Counted from the first letter of the stretch, positions 46,690 to 57,930 are shown. The stretch is DNA of 64,000 nt from Drechmeria coniospora (GCF_001625195.1 NC_054389.1:9172520-9236519), one strand, 5' to 3'. Numbers and translations are program-made. The notes: generated from the sequence alone by a model not told the origin.

Positions 46690-49600
46690 ATGGGTGCCAA
46701 TCATCAACCTCGCCGTGACAGCACCAGAGTTGTGGTCAGTTTCCATCCCAATTTCCCTCTCCCCATACGCTTATCCAGCTCGCGTATGGAGCTCATTCAA
46801 TCCACATTGCTCACGATTCGTTCAGGAAATCGATCTCTCTCCACGTTGCCACTCTCCTCCGACGCCATGTTGAAGACGGCATCGGCGCCCTCCCCCCAGG
46901 CAATGGCGTTGGTCGCACGAAGACTCTCGCGACAGTTGCCGTCCACAGTCGCCTCTGGGGCACCACTGATATGCAGCCCAGCTCAACAAAGTCGAGGCTT
47001 CCGCTTCGGTCCATGGTCATGCCACGGCGACCCAGCCACGGCGAATGAAGCCCGTCGCCGCCACCGACGGTATAGATGCATGGAGCTTCTACAACGGAAT
47101 CTTTCATGGGATAATAATCACCTTGAAAGCATTTCCAAGGCCGGAACGAAAGGCCCGATGGCTGGTGATGGTTTGCCTCCCAACTGGCCGCCGTCGGCTG
47201 CTCGTTACGTCAAGATGGATGCTGTCAAGTCCTGGTCGTCTGACGATGCCTCGGGAGTGCGCCCAGGGAGGAACATCGAAGACGTTGAGCGGGAAGCCAT
47301 CGACCATCTCTTCACCACTCGTGTAAGCTGTCATCGTCCATGGTCGCCACTTCGCGATATCCGCCGTTACCTTCTCCCGCACTCGCAACCCACCACACGC
47401 TCTCATTCGAAGCGAGTTGACTTGGTCGAGCCCATCACAAACCGCAAGAGGTCCTCGGCACAACCGGCAACAGAAAACATGTCTGACAGCAAGGCTGGAA
47501 CCGTCGACTCGCTGAAAAACTCGTCAGCGCCCCTTCCCAATGCCCAGACATGGCAGAGGCAGGCCGCTGCGGGAAGTGCCATCCGCTACACCGACAACGG
47601 TAACGGCAAACCGGCCGATGGGAATATTTCAGAACAGGTCCCCACAATCCACAACAATAGTGGCAAGCACAGATCGGCCAAGTTGGGCAGCTCGATCAGT
47701 TCACGGCCCTCGAATGCCGACGGTGCCACTAAGCTTTTTGATGATCTGGAAAAGTACAGGCCCATTGCCGAGAACCAGCCAAACGGACTTGCAAGTGGGA
47801 GAACGGAGGAGCGCTTAAACCACAACGACGATCTGAAAAAGTATCGGCCTATTGGGTGGGATGAGCCTGATGGCGTGGCAAGGTTCACACCCGGCGAGCC
47901 GTCAAAAGCGCAGGGCCGCCTGCAACGAAACGAGCCAGATGCCGTGGGAAAGCTCACTCCTGAGGAGGAAACCAAATACTACGAGGATCTCGACAAGTAC
48001 GAAGGCTTTGTTGCTACCGAATTCAAAAGATCACCTGTCGCAAGCAAAGCAGATGAACGTGGAAGAAAGGAAAACACCGGCAAGCAATACGACGACCTCG
48101 ACAAGTACGGTCCAGTACGTTGGCATGAGCCGGATGGCCTCCAAGACTTGACGCCGGAAGAGCTCTCTAGGAAATACAAGGATCTAGACAAGTACAGGCA
48201 GTACGACAATGACGACCCGTCGTCGCCTAGAATCCAAGCAGCCGAGGACGTTTCTAAGCAGTACGAGGACCTGACTGGGTACGATTCGTTTTCCAACACG
48301 GGACCGATGACGGAACGAATCCACCCAGAGCTGACCTCTAGGACGTGCGATGATGTCGAAAAGCATCCCAGTGCTGGTCGTGACAAGGTCGAAACAATGA
48401 AGGCACAGGCTCGCTCGGAGGGCCTGGCAACGCACTTTGACGGCAGTGGAAATTACAATAGCCGGAGGCTCGGCTCTCTCAGCCGACGGTATCCCATTGA
48501 CTCTGGCGAGGCGACCAAGTTCTATGCAGACCTGACCAGTCACATGCCCGTGATGACTCATGCCGAGCCTGCCAATTCGTCAGACGTGAGCGACGCGTGC
48601 GACGCGAAAAACATGGGTACATTTTCGACGTCCACAACAAGCACTCTGCGTCATTGCTCAAGCAGAAGTTCAGCGTTTGCCGGCACCGGCTCGGATACAA
48701 TCAAGCATAGGACAGCGGATGAGATTCGGTCCGAGGTGCTGCGAAAAGCGCGGCACAGCAGTCAACAATTGAAGTTGCAACGAGATAAAGCCGAACACGA
48801 GCTGAGCTGGGATGCGGCGTCACAAGATGCGCAAGCCGCCATCCGCCAGTGGAAGAGCAAGAAGTCGCACGCTCCGACTGGCAGCTATGGGCGTGACGTT
48901 CCCGAGGACCGTTACACCTCATGGCACACAACAACTCGTCCGTTAAAGCCATCGATGTACCCAAGCAACGGTGGCGCTGCGGAAAGTGACGAGCCTGCAG
49001 CATCTGGCACGCATATGGGGGATGTGGGAGCCAGCTCGATGGATGAGAGTTTCCCGACCGAGTCCTCGATGCTGCAGCACGCCTTGGACCGTGGAGCGAT
49101 GAGACGTGTCGCGTACACGGAGGAAGACTCGTACTCGAAAACGCCACAGGGATTGCAGACAAGCTACGCCGACGAGTGCGCGGGACGTCCCACCTGGCCC
49201 ACGTTCGAGAAGCATCACAAGGCAAGGGGGGCGGGGGGGCGCAAAGGGGCGGCGGTGACGGAGGGCGAGCGACGTGTGCTGTACAAGGTGCTCGCATACG
49301 ATTCCTCGACGCAAAGCGTTCGGATTGGCGAAACGACCTCGAGCGTTGCGGCCGAGTCGTCAGAGTCGCCCAGCGAGGTTCTGCTCCGGCTCTCCAACCC
49401 GTCCAAGTTCCTACCCTACTTCTCCTCGCTCGAGGAGCAAGGCTATGAGATGACGTCGGGTGGCGGTGACGTGCTCGTCTTTCGCAAGACGAGGGCGGCA
49501 AGGCGATCATCGGTGAATCCCATCGACATGATGGGCAGCCCCGTGACGGGCAACTTTGCGAGCCCGACGGGCTTTGTCAACTACGACGGACCCTCGGGCG

Positions 49601-49824
49601 AGGAGGGCAGCAAGCCAGCACCTCCCTTTCGACAGAGCCAAGGCGGGAGCAAGGACGAGGCGTGTGGCGGCGAAAGGATGGCCAAGAGAAAGACCAAGAG
49701 GAGCGTCGGACGTAAGCTTGTGATGGGAGCGGCATGGGTGACGGGAATCGCCTACGCGGTAGGCACTTTGAGCGAATATTATTCCACAAGCGGGCTGGAC
49801 GGCATGGGAAGGAAAGGTCACTAG
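46690..49824 (+). CDS. Mitochondrial Ser/Thr-rich protein with DLDKY repeats
   Basis: Intronless, 1044 residues. The N-terminal 105 residues look like a long presequence rich in Arg and Ser, ending in a block RGFRFGPWS that resembles a family of ascomycete serine/threonine-rich proteins; later Mets near 32 and 60 are alternative starts. Residues about 347-625 contain at least seven degenerate repeats around the motif YxDLDKYxPxxWxEPDGLxxLTPEE (for example YEDLDKYEGF, YDDLDKYGPV, YKDLDKYRQY). The C-terminal 200 residues are conserved in style: KVLAYDSSTQSV, LRLSNPSKFLPYF, VNPIDMMGSPVTGNFASPTGFVNYD. Close to the end is one hydrophobic segment (KLVMGAAWVTGIAYAVGTLS) that is probably a membrane anchor. 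The molecular role is unknown to me; location is inferred. Confidence 0.82.
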   Translation: MGANHQPRRDSTRVVVSFHPNFPLPIRLSSSRMELIQSTLLTIRSGNRSLSTLPLSSDAMLKTASAPSPQAMALVARRLSRQLPSTVASGAPLICSPAQQSRGFRFGPWSCHGDPATANEARRRHRRYRCMELLQRNLSWDNNHLESISKAGTKGPMAGDGLPPNWPPSAARYVKMDAVKSWSSDDASGVRPGRNIEDVEREAIDHLFTTRVSCHRPWSPLRDIRRYLLPHSQPTTRSHSKRVDLVEPITNRKRSSAQPATENMSDSKAGTVDSLKNSSAPLPNAQTWQRQAAAGSAIRYTDNGNGKPADGNISEQVPTIHNNSGKHRSAKLGSSISSRPSNADGATKLFDDLEKYRPIAENQPNGLASGRTEERLNHNDDLKKYRPIGWDEPDGVARFTPGEPSKAQGRLQRNEPDAVGKLTPEEETKYYEDLDKYEGFVATEFKRSPVASKADERGRKENTGKQYDDLDKYGPVRWHEPDGLQDLTPEELSRKYKDLDKYRQYDNDDPSSPRIQAAEDVSKQYEDLTGYDSFSNTGPMTERIHPELTSRTCDDVEKHPSAGRDKVETMKAQARSEGLATHFDGSGNYNSRRLGSLSRRYPIDSGEATKFYADLTSHMPVMTHAEPANSSDVSDACDAKNMGTFSTSTTSTLRHCSSRSSAFAGTGSDTIKHRTADEIRSEVLRKARHSSQQLKLQRDKAEHELSWDAASQDAQAAIRQWKSKKSHAPTGSYGRDVPEDRYTSWHTTTRPLKPSMYPSNGGAAESDEPAASGTHMGDVGASSMDESFPTESSMLQHALDRGAMRRVAYTEEDSYSKTPQGLQTSYADECAGRPTWPTFEKHHKARGAGGRKGAAVTEGERRVLYKVLAYDSSTQSVRIGETTSSVAAESSESPSEVLLRLSNPSKFLPYFSSLEEQGYEMTSGGGDVLVFRKTRAARRSSVNPIDMMGSPVTGNFASPTGFVNYDGPSGEEGSKPAPPFRQSQGGSKDEACGGERMAKRKTKRSVGRKLVMGAAWVTGIAYAVGTLSEYYSTSGLDGMGRKGH

Positions 49825-50190
49825 GGCTCGAGCGAACCATCGCTGGGCGGTTCGAGAACACGACGTGGTAAGGCGAGAGAAGGGATACGGATGTGCGATA
49901 CGGATAATTCACCGCTCCACTCTCAGTGTGCCAACGTTGCGAACAGGACATGGAGCTCCATTGCTTGTAGGATACGGGCTTGTGTTGAGTGGGCAGGGAA
50001 TGTAGTGGCCAAGTGTCCCTCCCTGCACCGCTCGCATTCGAAAGAATGACGGCTTCTCTTGCCCAGCTGCGTGCGTGCGTGCGTGCCCGACTGACTGACT
50101 GATTGACTGGCTGCCTGTCGGCCTGCCTGCCTGCAAAGGTTGCCATGTCTCGATCTCGAATCGGTTGTCCATCCTGGGAAGCAGGAACTG
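49825..50190. other. Convergent spacer with simple repeats
   Basis: A 366-bp stretch. The only notable content is the microsatellite at 50067-50134. Confidence 0.6.
50067..50134 (+). repeat. Compound tetranucleotide microsatellite
   Basis: Runs of GTGC, then GACT, then GCCT units in succession, with interruptions. Confidence 0.85.
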
Positions 50191-50480
50191 CTACCTCTTC
50201 TCGGTGAAGCCGGGGGCCTTGTTGGCCGTGTCCATGGTCGACATTTGCAGCTGGTGCTTCTGGTCCTCCTTACTCCAGCTCTGGCGACGCTGCATGCTGG
50301 GCTGCCAGGAGATGGTATGGTCCATGGCGCGCGCGGCATCGGCCTTGGCCCGTGGCGAGGTTTTGTCTACCGATGTTAGCGTTGAGGCTTGGGAGCGAGC
50401 GGAATCAAAAACAGGACAGACACACCTTGGGACGAATGGGACGAATGGGCCGGAATGCTGGTTGTAATTCGCTCGGGCAT
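50191..50480 (-). CDS. Conserved 76-residue fungal protein (SWSKEDQKH motif)
   Basis: Two minus-strand exons, 50480-50426 and 50366-50191, encode 76 residues. The 59-bp intron starts GTGTGT, has CTAAC and ends GTAG. The N-terminal 18 residues are Ser/His-rich (MPERITTSIPAHSSHSSQ). The rest is charged and Gln-rich, with ISWQPSMQRRQSWSKEDQKH followed by QLQMSTMDT and a GFTEKR end. I recall this C-terminal motif from small uncharacterised ascomycete proteins; no domain name can be given. It is soluble, likely helical, and has no signal. The exact frame closure and canonical intron are the main evidence. The gene is easy to miss because neither exon is long. Confidence 0.78.
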
Positions 50481-51406
50481 GGTAACGTGTCAGACCGATT
50501 CGGCGATGGATTATCTATGAGCGAAAGAGTTGGTGATGAGCATGCGGTTTTGGTGTCGGGGTGAAAACGTAAGGTTTGGCGATGGCGGTGACGCTCTTGG
50601 CCTCGTTGGCTGGGCACTTGGGTGTCGTCACTAGTACGGCTGAAGGGGAACTTGGGAGGAAAATATGGAGGGAGAGCTCCCTAGCGTTCGACGATTGGGT
50701 TGGCGGGGTAGGCAAGGAAGCGCCTTGGAATTTATCTGGGGGGAGGGGAGGGTGGAATGGAATATTATTAATAGTGCAAGGACGGCTATGGAAGAGAGAT
50801 GGCGTTTCAGAAATGCATCCAAAATGCTGGGGGGAGGTGGTAACATGCTGTGACGTGACGGTGACAATGAGGTGATGCTGCTAATCTCATGTCGCTAATC
50901 TACACCTAGTGTTGCGAATCTCGTGTTGCAAACGTTGGATGTTGCACGAGAAGTCCACCACTCCATCATTACGTACAGGACTTTCCATGCCAGCATCGGC
51001 TTCAGTGACGACCACACGCCGAGTTTTACGGATAGGCGCACTTGTATTACTGTTATATCAAAGTACTTTGCAGGCACCTGTGCAATGAAATGCGCACACA
51101 TGACCAACTAATAGTACAGCGGCACTAACAACGAAGCGGCAAACCAGTTGCGCAGTGGCTAGAGTACAGTGCAGGTTACAACACCCCAAGGCTCCAATAC
51201 CCCTATAACACGGGCATCGCAGGGTTTGTCAGTGCACTGGGCGGCGGAACACCCCGCTGTATTGAGGGACCGAGGAACCTCCCGTGGGTACCTCCAATGG
51301 CATCCACCACCAAAAAACCAAGCGGGCTCGACGCAAACAGCGCTCGCTTACATGTACTGTCGCCAAACTCGCAAGCAAACATCAGCCGTCCCGGCGCCCT
51401 CTGACG
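50481..51406. other. Promoter-side spacer of the 76-residue protein gene
   Basis: About 930 bp. No further gene was seen; a few short frames only. Confidence 0.6.
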
Positions 51407-52798
51407 CTATCTATCCCACACCTCTGCGAGCCAGTCGAGCCCAACTTGCGCCAGCTGTGCCTCGGCTCCGAGCTGGCAATGCTCGCCCGCGCCCAGGCGA
51501 GCCTTGAACTGGTGATAGGTGCCTCGGTCGCTCAGCAGCTTCGCCATCTCCTCGGCTTGTCCCGGAGCCATGCTGTCGTTGTCGCCCGCCGCCACAAAGG
51601 TCGGACACGTCACCTTTCGCAGCACCTCGGCGTCGGCGACGATTTCGCCGAGTCGCGAGAAGGCCTCGTACGGGCTGCGAGTGTCAAAGGCGAAGAGGGA
51701 TTGCCCGATGGCCCACCGCAGTTGGCTTGGGTACGTGCCGTTTTCCATGACGCTCAGCAGCGTCTCGTCGAATGCTGCTCGTCTGCCGCTCCTGTAGAGC
51801 TGCATCATCTCTGGGGGGAACTGCTTCTCGATCGATGCGAACAAGCTGGTTACCCCGTCGATGGCGAGGACGGCCGATAGGCGATGCTCCCGCGAGGCCG
51901 CCAGGGGGGCCAGCGTGCCGCCAAAGGAGACGCCGACGAGGGCCACCCTGTCCACGTCGACGTCGGGCCTTTGGCTCAGATAATTGACGACGGGCGTCAC
52001 GACCTCCCACCAATTCGCCATGAAGCCGAGGTTTTGCTGCCGCCGGACCGTCGGCTGGCCCGGTCCCTCGTAGCTGACAAAGTTCCAGCCGCGGTCTAGG
52101 ATCGACCGGCCAAGGAAATGGTAGAGCTCCTCCTGCGAGCTGTCGAAGCCGTTGCCCACGACGACGGTCGGAATCTTTTGCTTCCCAGACGAATCGCCCT
52201 TGTCGCTCTCCGTCGACCGCACTGGCGGCTCGTAAAAGATGACTGGTACGGTGAAGTTGTTGGCGGAGACGCGGACCCTCTGCGCGAGCGTCGGCAGCAG
52301 TTCCAAAGCACGGTCAAAGTCGTCCAGCGCCGCCTCCCACAGCGAGTATATCCTAGGATCGCTGGTGTTGCCATGTAGGAAGAAGTCCGCGGCACGGTAG
52401 TAGCTCGCTGACCGGAAGTAGGCCTCGCGCGCCGAGACGGGAAAGCGGGTGCCGTTGATGGAGACGGCCTGGTCATGGATGCCGTCGGCAAGAAGCTTGA
52501 ACTCGTCGTGGAAACTCTCAAAGTCGCCAGCCGTGATCCGACTCGCCGCCCGCAGGACCTCGCCCGTGTTGGCACCAAAGTTGTTCGACAGGGAGAGCAT
52601 TTCCTCCAGAATGAAGGCGAATTCGCCGTCGGTGCTGAGTTGGTGCATGGCCGATGAGTTGGAGGCTACCTGGGCCAGCTGATGCCGTCAGCACCGTAGC
52701 CAATGCCGCGTTTCGTCGAAAGGAGAATCGAGCATTCTTACTGTGAGACTGCCTGCCTGGACCAGCAGAAACCAGACGGAGCAGTCTCCGAAGCGCAT
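51407..52798 (-). CDS. Alpha/beta hydrolase, predicted secreted
   Basis: Two minus-strand exons, 52798-52742 and 52678-51407, encode 442 residues. The first exon, with donor GTAAGA and intron branch CTGAC, adds a hydrophobic leader (MRFGDCSVWFLLVQAGSLTL) that is a likely signal peptide; without it the frame is closed upstream of 52678. The catalytic triad can be read as Ser270 in VALVGVSFGGT, Asp385 or Asp387 in AAGDNDSM and His419 in GAGEHCQLG. An N-terminal helical cap precedes the fold. The layout resembles 2,6-dihydroxypseudooxynicotine-hydrolase-type and fungal Ayg1-like C-C or ester hydrolases that cleave polyketide side chains. No polyketide synthase or other cluster gene is nearby, so the substrate is open. 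Confidence 0.85.
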
Positions 52799-53744
52799 GT
52801 TTCCTTTCCAGGTGTCGAGGGAACTAGATGGAAGATGGCACAGTATATACAGTATAGCTTGTTTCATGCAGAAATGGCAGCGGAAGCAACAGAAGCAGAA
52901 GCGGCGAGTGCGTTTTTGTACTCTCCCTTCTCCCCTCAGGACAGAGTCGGACACCTCGTGAGTCGTGACCCCGGAGCATTATGCCGCCTGTGAGTGGGCC
53001 TCTTGTCAGCATCATCTCCATATGGCAACTCTTTCGGCGACCATCCCGTACCCGGTAGTATGTCAACTTTGCGTCGCGGATACCTGATGGGCATCGGTGG
53101 CGATCCGTCGGAAACGTCGACGTCTCTCGCGTCCAGCCTACTCGGTCTCCGATCGGTCCAATGATAACAAGCACCAGCTGAAGGGAACGCGAGCGCCAAT
53201 TCGGGAAACCATTCGAGGTGGCGGGATGACGCTTACATTGGTCGTCATGTGCTTTCGACACTTGGGTCAATGAACATGCAACTTTATGACACCGACTCCT
53301 CCATATCCCTGCCAGTTGGTTGCGAAATGACATCACCAAACCCCCCATGCTGCGGAATACTCGCCGATTGGCGATGGTACTCATGCCCCGTGTTGGTGTT
53401 ATTGTTTCTCTTGTTGTTTGATGGTAACGGAATAACGTATTCCTCGTCGTTCGTCGTGAACGCGGTGAAGCCGCTCACTGTCTCCTATCAGCCTATTTTG
53501 CAGGACGGTCCGCAATGCACAATAGCGAGCACGCTTTCGCGTCCAGAAGGCAAACCATCCAGCACCCGAGATTTCCGGTACCGATGAACGTGTACGGATT
53601 CGTAGATATGACTTGTTGTAGATCTGCAGTCCAGCAAGACGAAAGATTTGCATCCGTTATGCTGCGGGGTGAACCTCACATTTGGGCTGTGCATGCAGTG
53701 CATGCATCACAGTCACTCCTCCATCTGCCTGCCTCTGTCCCGAA
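52799..53744. other. Spacer between the hydrolase and the unrecognised protein gene
   Basis: About 950 bp. No gene was recognised. Overlapping short frames on both strands have no domain. Confidence 0.55.
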
Positions 53745-54396
53745 TCAAACGACCAGGTAGTACTGCGCACCCGTGTCGTCTTCCCAAACATGGCCTGAGC
53801 GAATCTTTCCAGAGATGAGAACGTCGCACTGTACCCAAGGAGAATCGGCCGGAATGCAGAAGCAAGCGTTGTCGAAGCGCCTGTGGCACCAATAGTTGTG
53901 GCCGTCCACCTTGTCGACAATAATCTCCAAGAAACGGGCGCCGTCCAGGGTGGCAGTCGGATACATTTCGGGCTGCATGTCGGAGTAAGACCCTTGGCCA
54001 GCCGTCTGGCTCGGTTCAGAAACGCCCAGATGCACCTGCGTTTCCGGCGCGGCGGCGACGAGGTCAACTCTGTTGTCGTGCCAGCCGAGCGGCAGCTGGG
54101 CATGAAGCGGCCTTGGGGAAGGAGCATGACGGAAGACGTCGTCACCTGGGATCGGATGCTGCTTCATGTGTTCGAAAGCGACGAGTAGATGCTGCCAGTG
54201 AGGAAAGGTCCCTGTATGGGGGCATTTCGCCGTCCGTCCGTCCATCCGCCGACGGCCAGAACTGGGTTAGGTAGATATCTGCGGAGCGAAATGCCCACAG
54301 CTTGACCTTGATGCCCAGACAAGTCATGGCCCAGATGGCAGGCCTCACCGTGACGAGCATGATGGCGCAGCAGGCAGCGAAGACGCGATATTCCAT
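53745..54396 (-). CDS. Unrecognised protein, possibly secreted
   Basis: The main exon, 54191-53745 on the minus strand, is an open frame of 149 codons with balanced codon use. It ends GHVWEDDTGAQYYLVV after a Cys-containing core (HNYWCHRRFDNACFCIPADS, then WVQCD). A small upstream exon 54396-54349 (MEYRVFAACCAIMLVT, donor GTGAGG) can be joined in phase by a 157-bp intron with CTAAC and a pyrimidine tract. This gives 164 residues with a hydrophobic start that may be a signal peptide. I do not recognise the family. The four cysteines and small size would suit a secreted fungal protein, but the 5' half is conjecture and a different upstream exon, for example at 54666, is possible. Confidence 0.45.
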
Positions 54397-55971
54397 GTTG
54401 GTGATTTCTGGGCCGGCAGCGTAGGGAGGCTCGGCCTCTAGGAAGAACAAGGCTCAAACGGTGAAGGTATCCTCGACCACGAACTAGACTCGGCGGCCAT
54501 CATTCGCGTCACCTGTCGGCGGCTGCTGCGAAATCGTCGTCCAGCAACGGGTGGCAAAGGCGGAGTCGCCGAGGACAAACGGCCAGAACTTGGCTGTCGC
54601 CCCTTCCGGTATTCTCTGCGCCTCCTCCCAGAACGTTTGAGCATATGGCCTGGTGCTAGCAGACATGTTATGTGCTCGATTTCGATTTAGATGGGATTCA
54701 ACGTCGCGTTTCGATCTCGGGTAGTGCGTGGAACCTTGGTCGGGAAGAGTTTCTCGACGCCTCTCGACGCCGCTCGATGCTACTCCCTACTCAACGCTGA
54801 TCGCAGCTCCTTTCCCCAAGTCCTTTCACTCTACTGACAGACACCAGAAGACTGCGGCTGCAGGTTTCGCAAAGAATTTCGTCCATTAGTACTCCGCCCA
54901 CCAGGTCAATACACCCAGTCGAATCCCTGAGGGGTAGGTGGCAGGGAGATGAGCCTGTTCGGCGGATCAGATTGCGTATTGTTGCCGTCAATCGTTCGAA
55001 ACGCTTGCTTAACCGAAGTGTACATACCTCTCTTTATATCTTTCCGCGGAGAAGAAAAGAATGGGTAAGGATGCTGTCCCTCGCACCGCACCATTTCCAC
55101 ATCAGCCCGCTATCCGACCCGGGTGGTGAGCTTTCCCTTCGCTGGATCCTGTTCAAGCGGGTTCGACTTTTGAACATCGATTGGGTGTCCTCGCTCAAGA
55201 CGGCCGTGAAGAGATGAACAGGTGAAGGGCCAAAGTTGCGAGGAAAGGACGGCAGTGGAGGCAGTTAGACGTTCTTGATGCTGGTTGCTGCATTGACGTG
55301 CGCTCATTCCCGGCTACTTGGCAGGCGTCTCGTGCGAATGACGGCGCATTGCGTTCGCAATACGATCAATGATGATCAAAATGTCTCTCACAATGATGGA
55401 ACACGTTTGGGTGTAGAAACTGGCGGCCAAAGCTTGAGGCAACTAGTTACCTATGTACTCCGTACTCGTTACTTACATCACCCTCGGACCTGTGCGTGGC
55501 GGCGAAATGCCTCAGGCAACAGGGCCTCCAGCGTCCCCCGCTATTGGGATATGCCTAATGAATACACATCACATCAGTGCCGCCAACGTCACACCGGTCG
55601 GTCGATCAGTCCATCGGCATCAAGCGTCACCGCCAATGCTCGTCCCACGTTGCCCAAATCCAGACGACAAAGCCAGTCCACCTGCGACTGGTCAATGCGC
55701 GCAAACGAAAATTGACTTCATCGCATCGCTCCTACGCCATGCCCGACATCATGGCCAGGCCCTAGACCTCTAGGAATATTGTGTGCGTAATGGCCAACAG
55801 GACGCCTTGGCCTATGCAGATTTGTCTCGACTCGGGTGCAGAACAGGGAAAATGTGTGGCATATATATATACACCGAAAATGAGGACTCGGCCATGTGGC
55901 AAAAGAACAGGAACAAGAAGTATGCATGGGATGGAGTTGGCCATGGCCAACGACAACGCAGCGCGAGGGGC
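54397..55971. other. Spacer with an isolated open frame
   Basis: About 1.6 kb. A minus-strand frame at 54666-54484 starts with ATG (MSASTRPYAQTFWEEAQRIP) and may be an exon of the neighbouring unrecognised gene, but no in-phase splice could be fixed. The rest shows nothing recognisable. Confidence 0.5.
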
Positions 55972-57619
55972 CTACGGGGTCCGTGGACGCTTCCAATAAT
56001 ATTGCTTCGAACCGAACGGTCAGCTGACGGCGGGACAGTCGGACGCACATTGCCAGCAAACGTACCTTGTGCTGCTTCCTGCAGTTCCGCAGACTCGGCC
56101 TTCGCAACCCGTCGACGACGGCGGCGCGGCGCTGCTCGTCGCCGTCCTGCTCGGGGATGTAGTAGTACTCGCTCTCGAGCGGCTTGCCGGCGGCGTCCTT
56201 GCCCTGGCGGTGGATGATGCCGATGCAGGATTCGGCCTCGATGGCCTCGCGCAGCGACTCGCGCTCGAGGCCCGTCTTGGCCTCGGCGGGAAGGTGCTGC
56301 ATGATGGTGGAGAGGGGCGTCGAGGAGAGGCGCGAGAAGGCGAGCTGGTTGACCACGTGGTTGATGATGGACGGGTCGAGCTCGATGGACGGCCGCGCCG
56401 GCGGTGTCGTCTCGGGGGAGGATAGCGGAGACGAGACGTCGGCGACGGGCGTCGGCGACTCGACCAACTCGGCGACGGCGGGGAGAGGGCGTCTCTGCTT
56501 GGCGGGCGACTTGGGCGACTTTGTCGATATCGAAGCCAAGCGTCCGGAGATGTCGGCGCCGAAGGGACCGAAGGAGTGGATGATGGGGTCATTTTCCTCG
56601 TCGGGATCGTCGGGATCATCGTCGTCGTCGTCTACCGCGTCGCTCATGAAACTCGTCGTGGCCTCGGTGCGCATGCTGACGGCCGCGTCGACCGGCTTCG
56701 ATTCTGACCCTCCCCTCTCGGACGGGGAAAGGTCCGGCTCGTCCTCGTAAATCTCGATGGCGCCGGCTCCCTCCCTCTCGGCACGGGCGACCGGCAGGCG
56801 CTGCAGGCGCTGCGAGGCGGCCAAGGGCGTCGGGCTCTCGGGCGAGGCGATGCGGACGGCCGCCCGTCTCAGGGGCGACGACTGCAGCAGGAGCGAGGCG
56901 GCGTGGGCGAGGCGAGGGGGCGTGTCATCCCAGCTCGAGCTCGACTCGGAGGCCGAGGCGGACATGAGCTTGGGCCACTGCAGCATGACGCGGGCGTCGA
57001 GGACGTCGACCATGATGTCGGTGCCCTCGGTCTCGCTCGTGAAGCTGTCGCCCTTGTAGAGCTCCCAGGTGCGGCCCTGGCAGTGCAGCTTCAGCCCGTT
57101 CCAGCCGCGGCAGACAATCTCCATCCGGGCCGGCTGGAGGGGCGTGTCGGGGCTCACGTAGCGTGCCGTGAGGTGGACACGCGAGACGAGACGGTTGGAC
57201 GACAGTTGGAACTGGGACGAGTTGCTCGAGCGGCCCATGGCGACGGCCTCGCCGTTTTCGGGCAGCTCGACGGTCGGCACGGCCGACAGGGGCACCCGGC
57301 GGTCGGAGGCACCGCGGGCGAGGCGAGGCAGCGGCGACGACGAGGGCAGGGCCGTGCTCGACGTCGGAACGGGCGTGGGATACTTGAGATGGATCGAGGC
57401 GGCCGTGCCCGTGTTGAGACGCTTCACCGGCCGCGGCAGGCCCGGCGAGGACGAGAGGGGCTCAAACGCGGGCAGCAGGGAGGGAGCCGGTCGCTTGGCC
57501 GAGGCAACGGCCGGCATCGGGGGCGGCAGCGAGGGCTCTGCCTCGCATGGCGACGAGTCCATGACGCTGGCTCCGGCCTGTGCCGCGGCCGGCTCCGCTG
57601 CGGTATGCTGCACCGTCAT
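55972..57619 (-). CDS. TOS4: FHA-domain cell-cycle regulator (Tos4/Plm2 type)
   Basis: Exons 57619-56066 and 56004-55972 encode 528 residues (509 if the in-frame Met at 57562 is used). The FHA domain covers about residues 95-190: GRSSNSSQFQLSSNRLVSRVH holds the Gly-Arg, Ser and Ser-x-x-His phosphothreonine-binding signature. A long acidic linker (DAVDDDDDDPDDPDEEND) follows. The C-terminus is the family block EYYYIPEQDGDEQRR and LRRPSLRNCRKQHK. The last ten residues (QYYWKRPRTP) lie in a 33-base exon, which restores the usual Tos4 C-terminus. In yeast Tos4 and Plm2 bind histone-deacetylase complexes and G1/S promoters in response to replication stress. The frame is also open up to 58018, but that part includes an 18-base A run and is taken as leader. 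Confidence 0.88.
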
Positions 57620-57912
57620 GTGCTGTGCTGTCCCGTCCTGTCCCGTCCGGTATCGTGTCGTGTCGTGTCGTTTCGCGTCGTGTCTTGCCTTTAAATCGCC
57701 GGGATCATGGCCGGACGGCGTCGTGCGTCGGGGTGTTGGCGGGACGGAAGCGTGAATCTCGTCCAGCACCGCGTCGATATGGAGGCGCGTCGAGGCGAAA
57801 AAAAGAGGCAGCGGCCGAGCCCGACTTACACCTGGACGGTCGGTCTGCCTTTCGTCACCCGTCCTCGTCGATGCAGGTTGGACGAGACGCCGGCAAGAGA
57901 TTTCCACGAGGG

Positions 57913-57930
57913 AAAAAAAAAAAAAAAAAA
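57913..57930 (+). repeat. Poly-A tract, 18 bases
   Basis: Eighteen consecutive A on the plus strand, a T run in the TOS4 leader. Confidence 0.9.
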
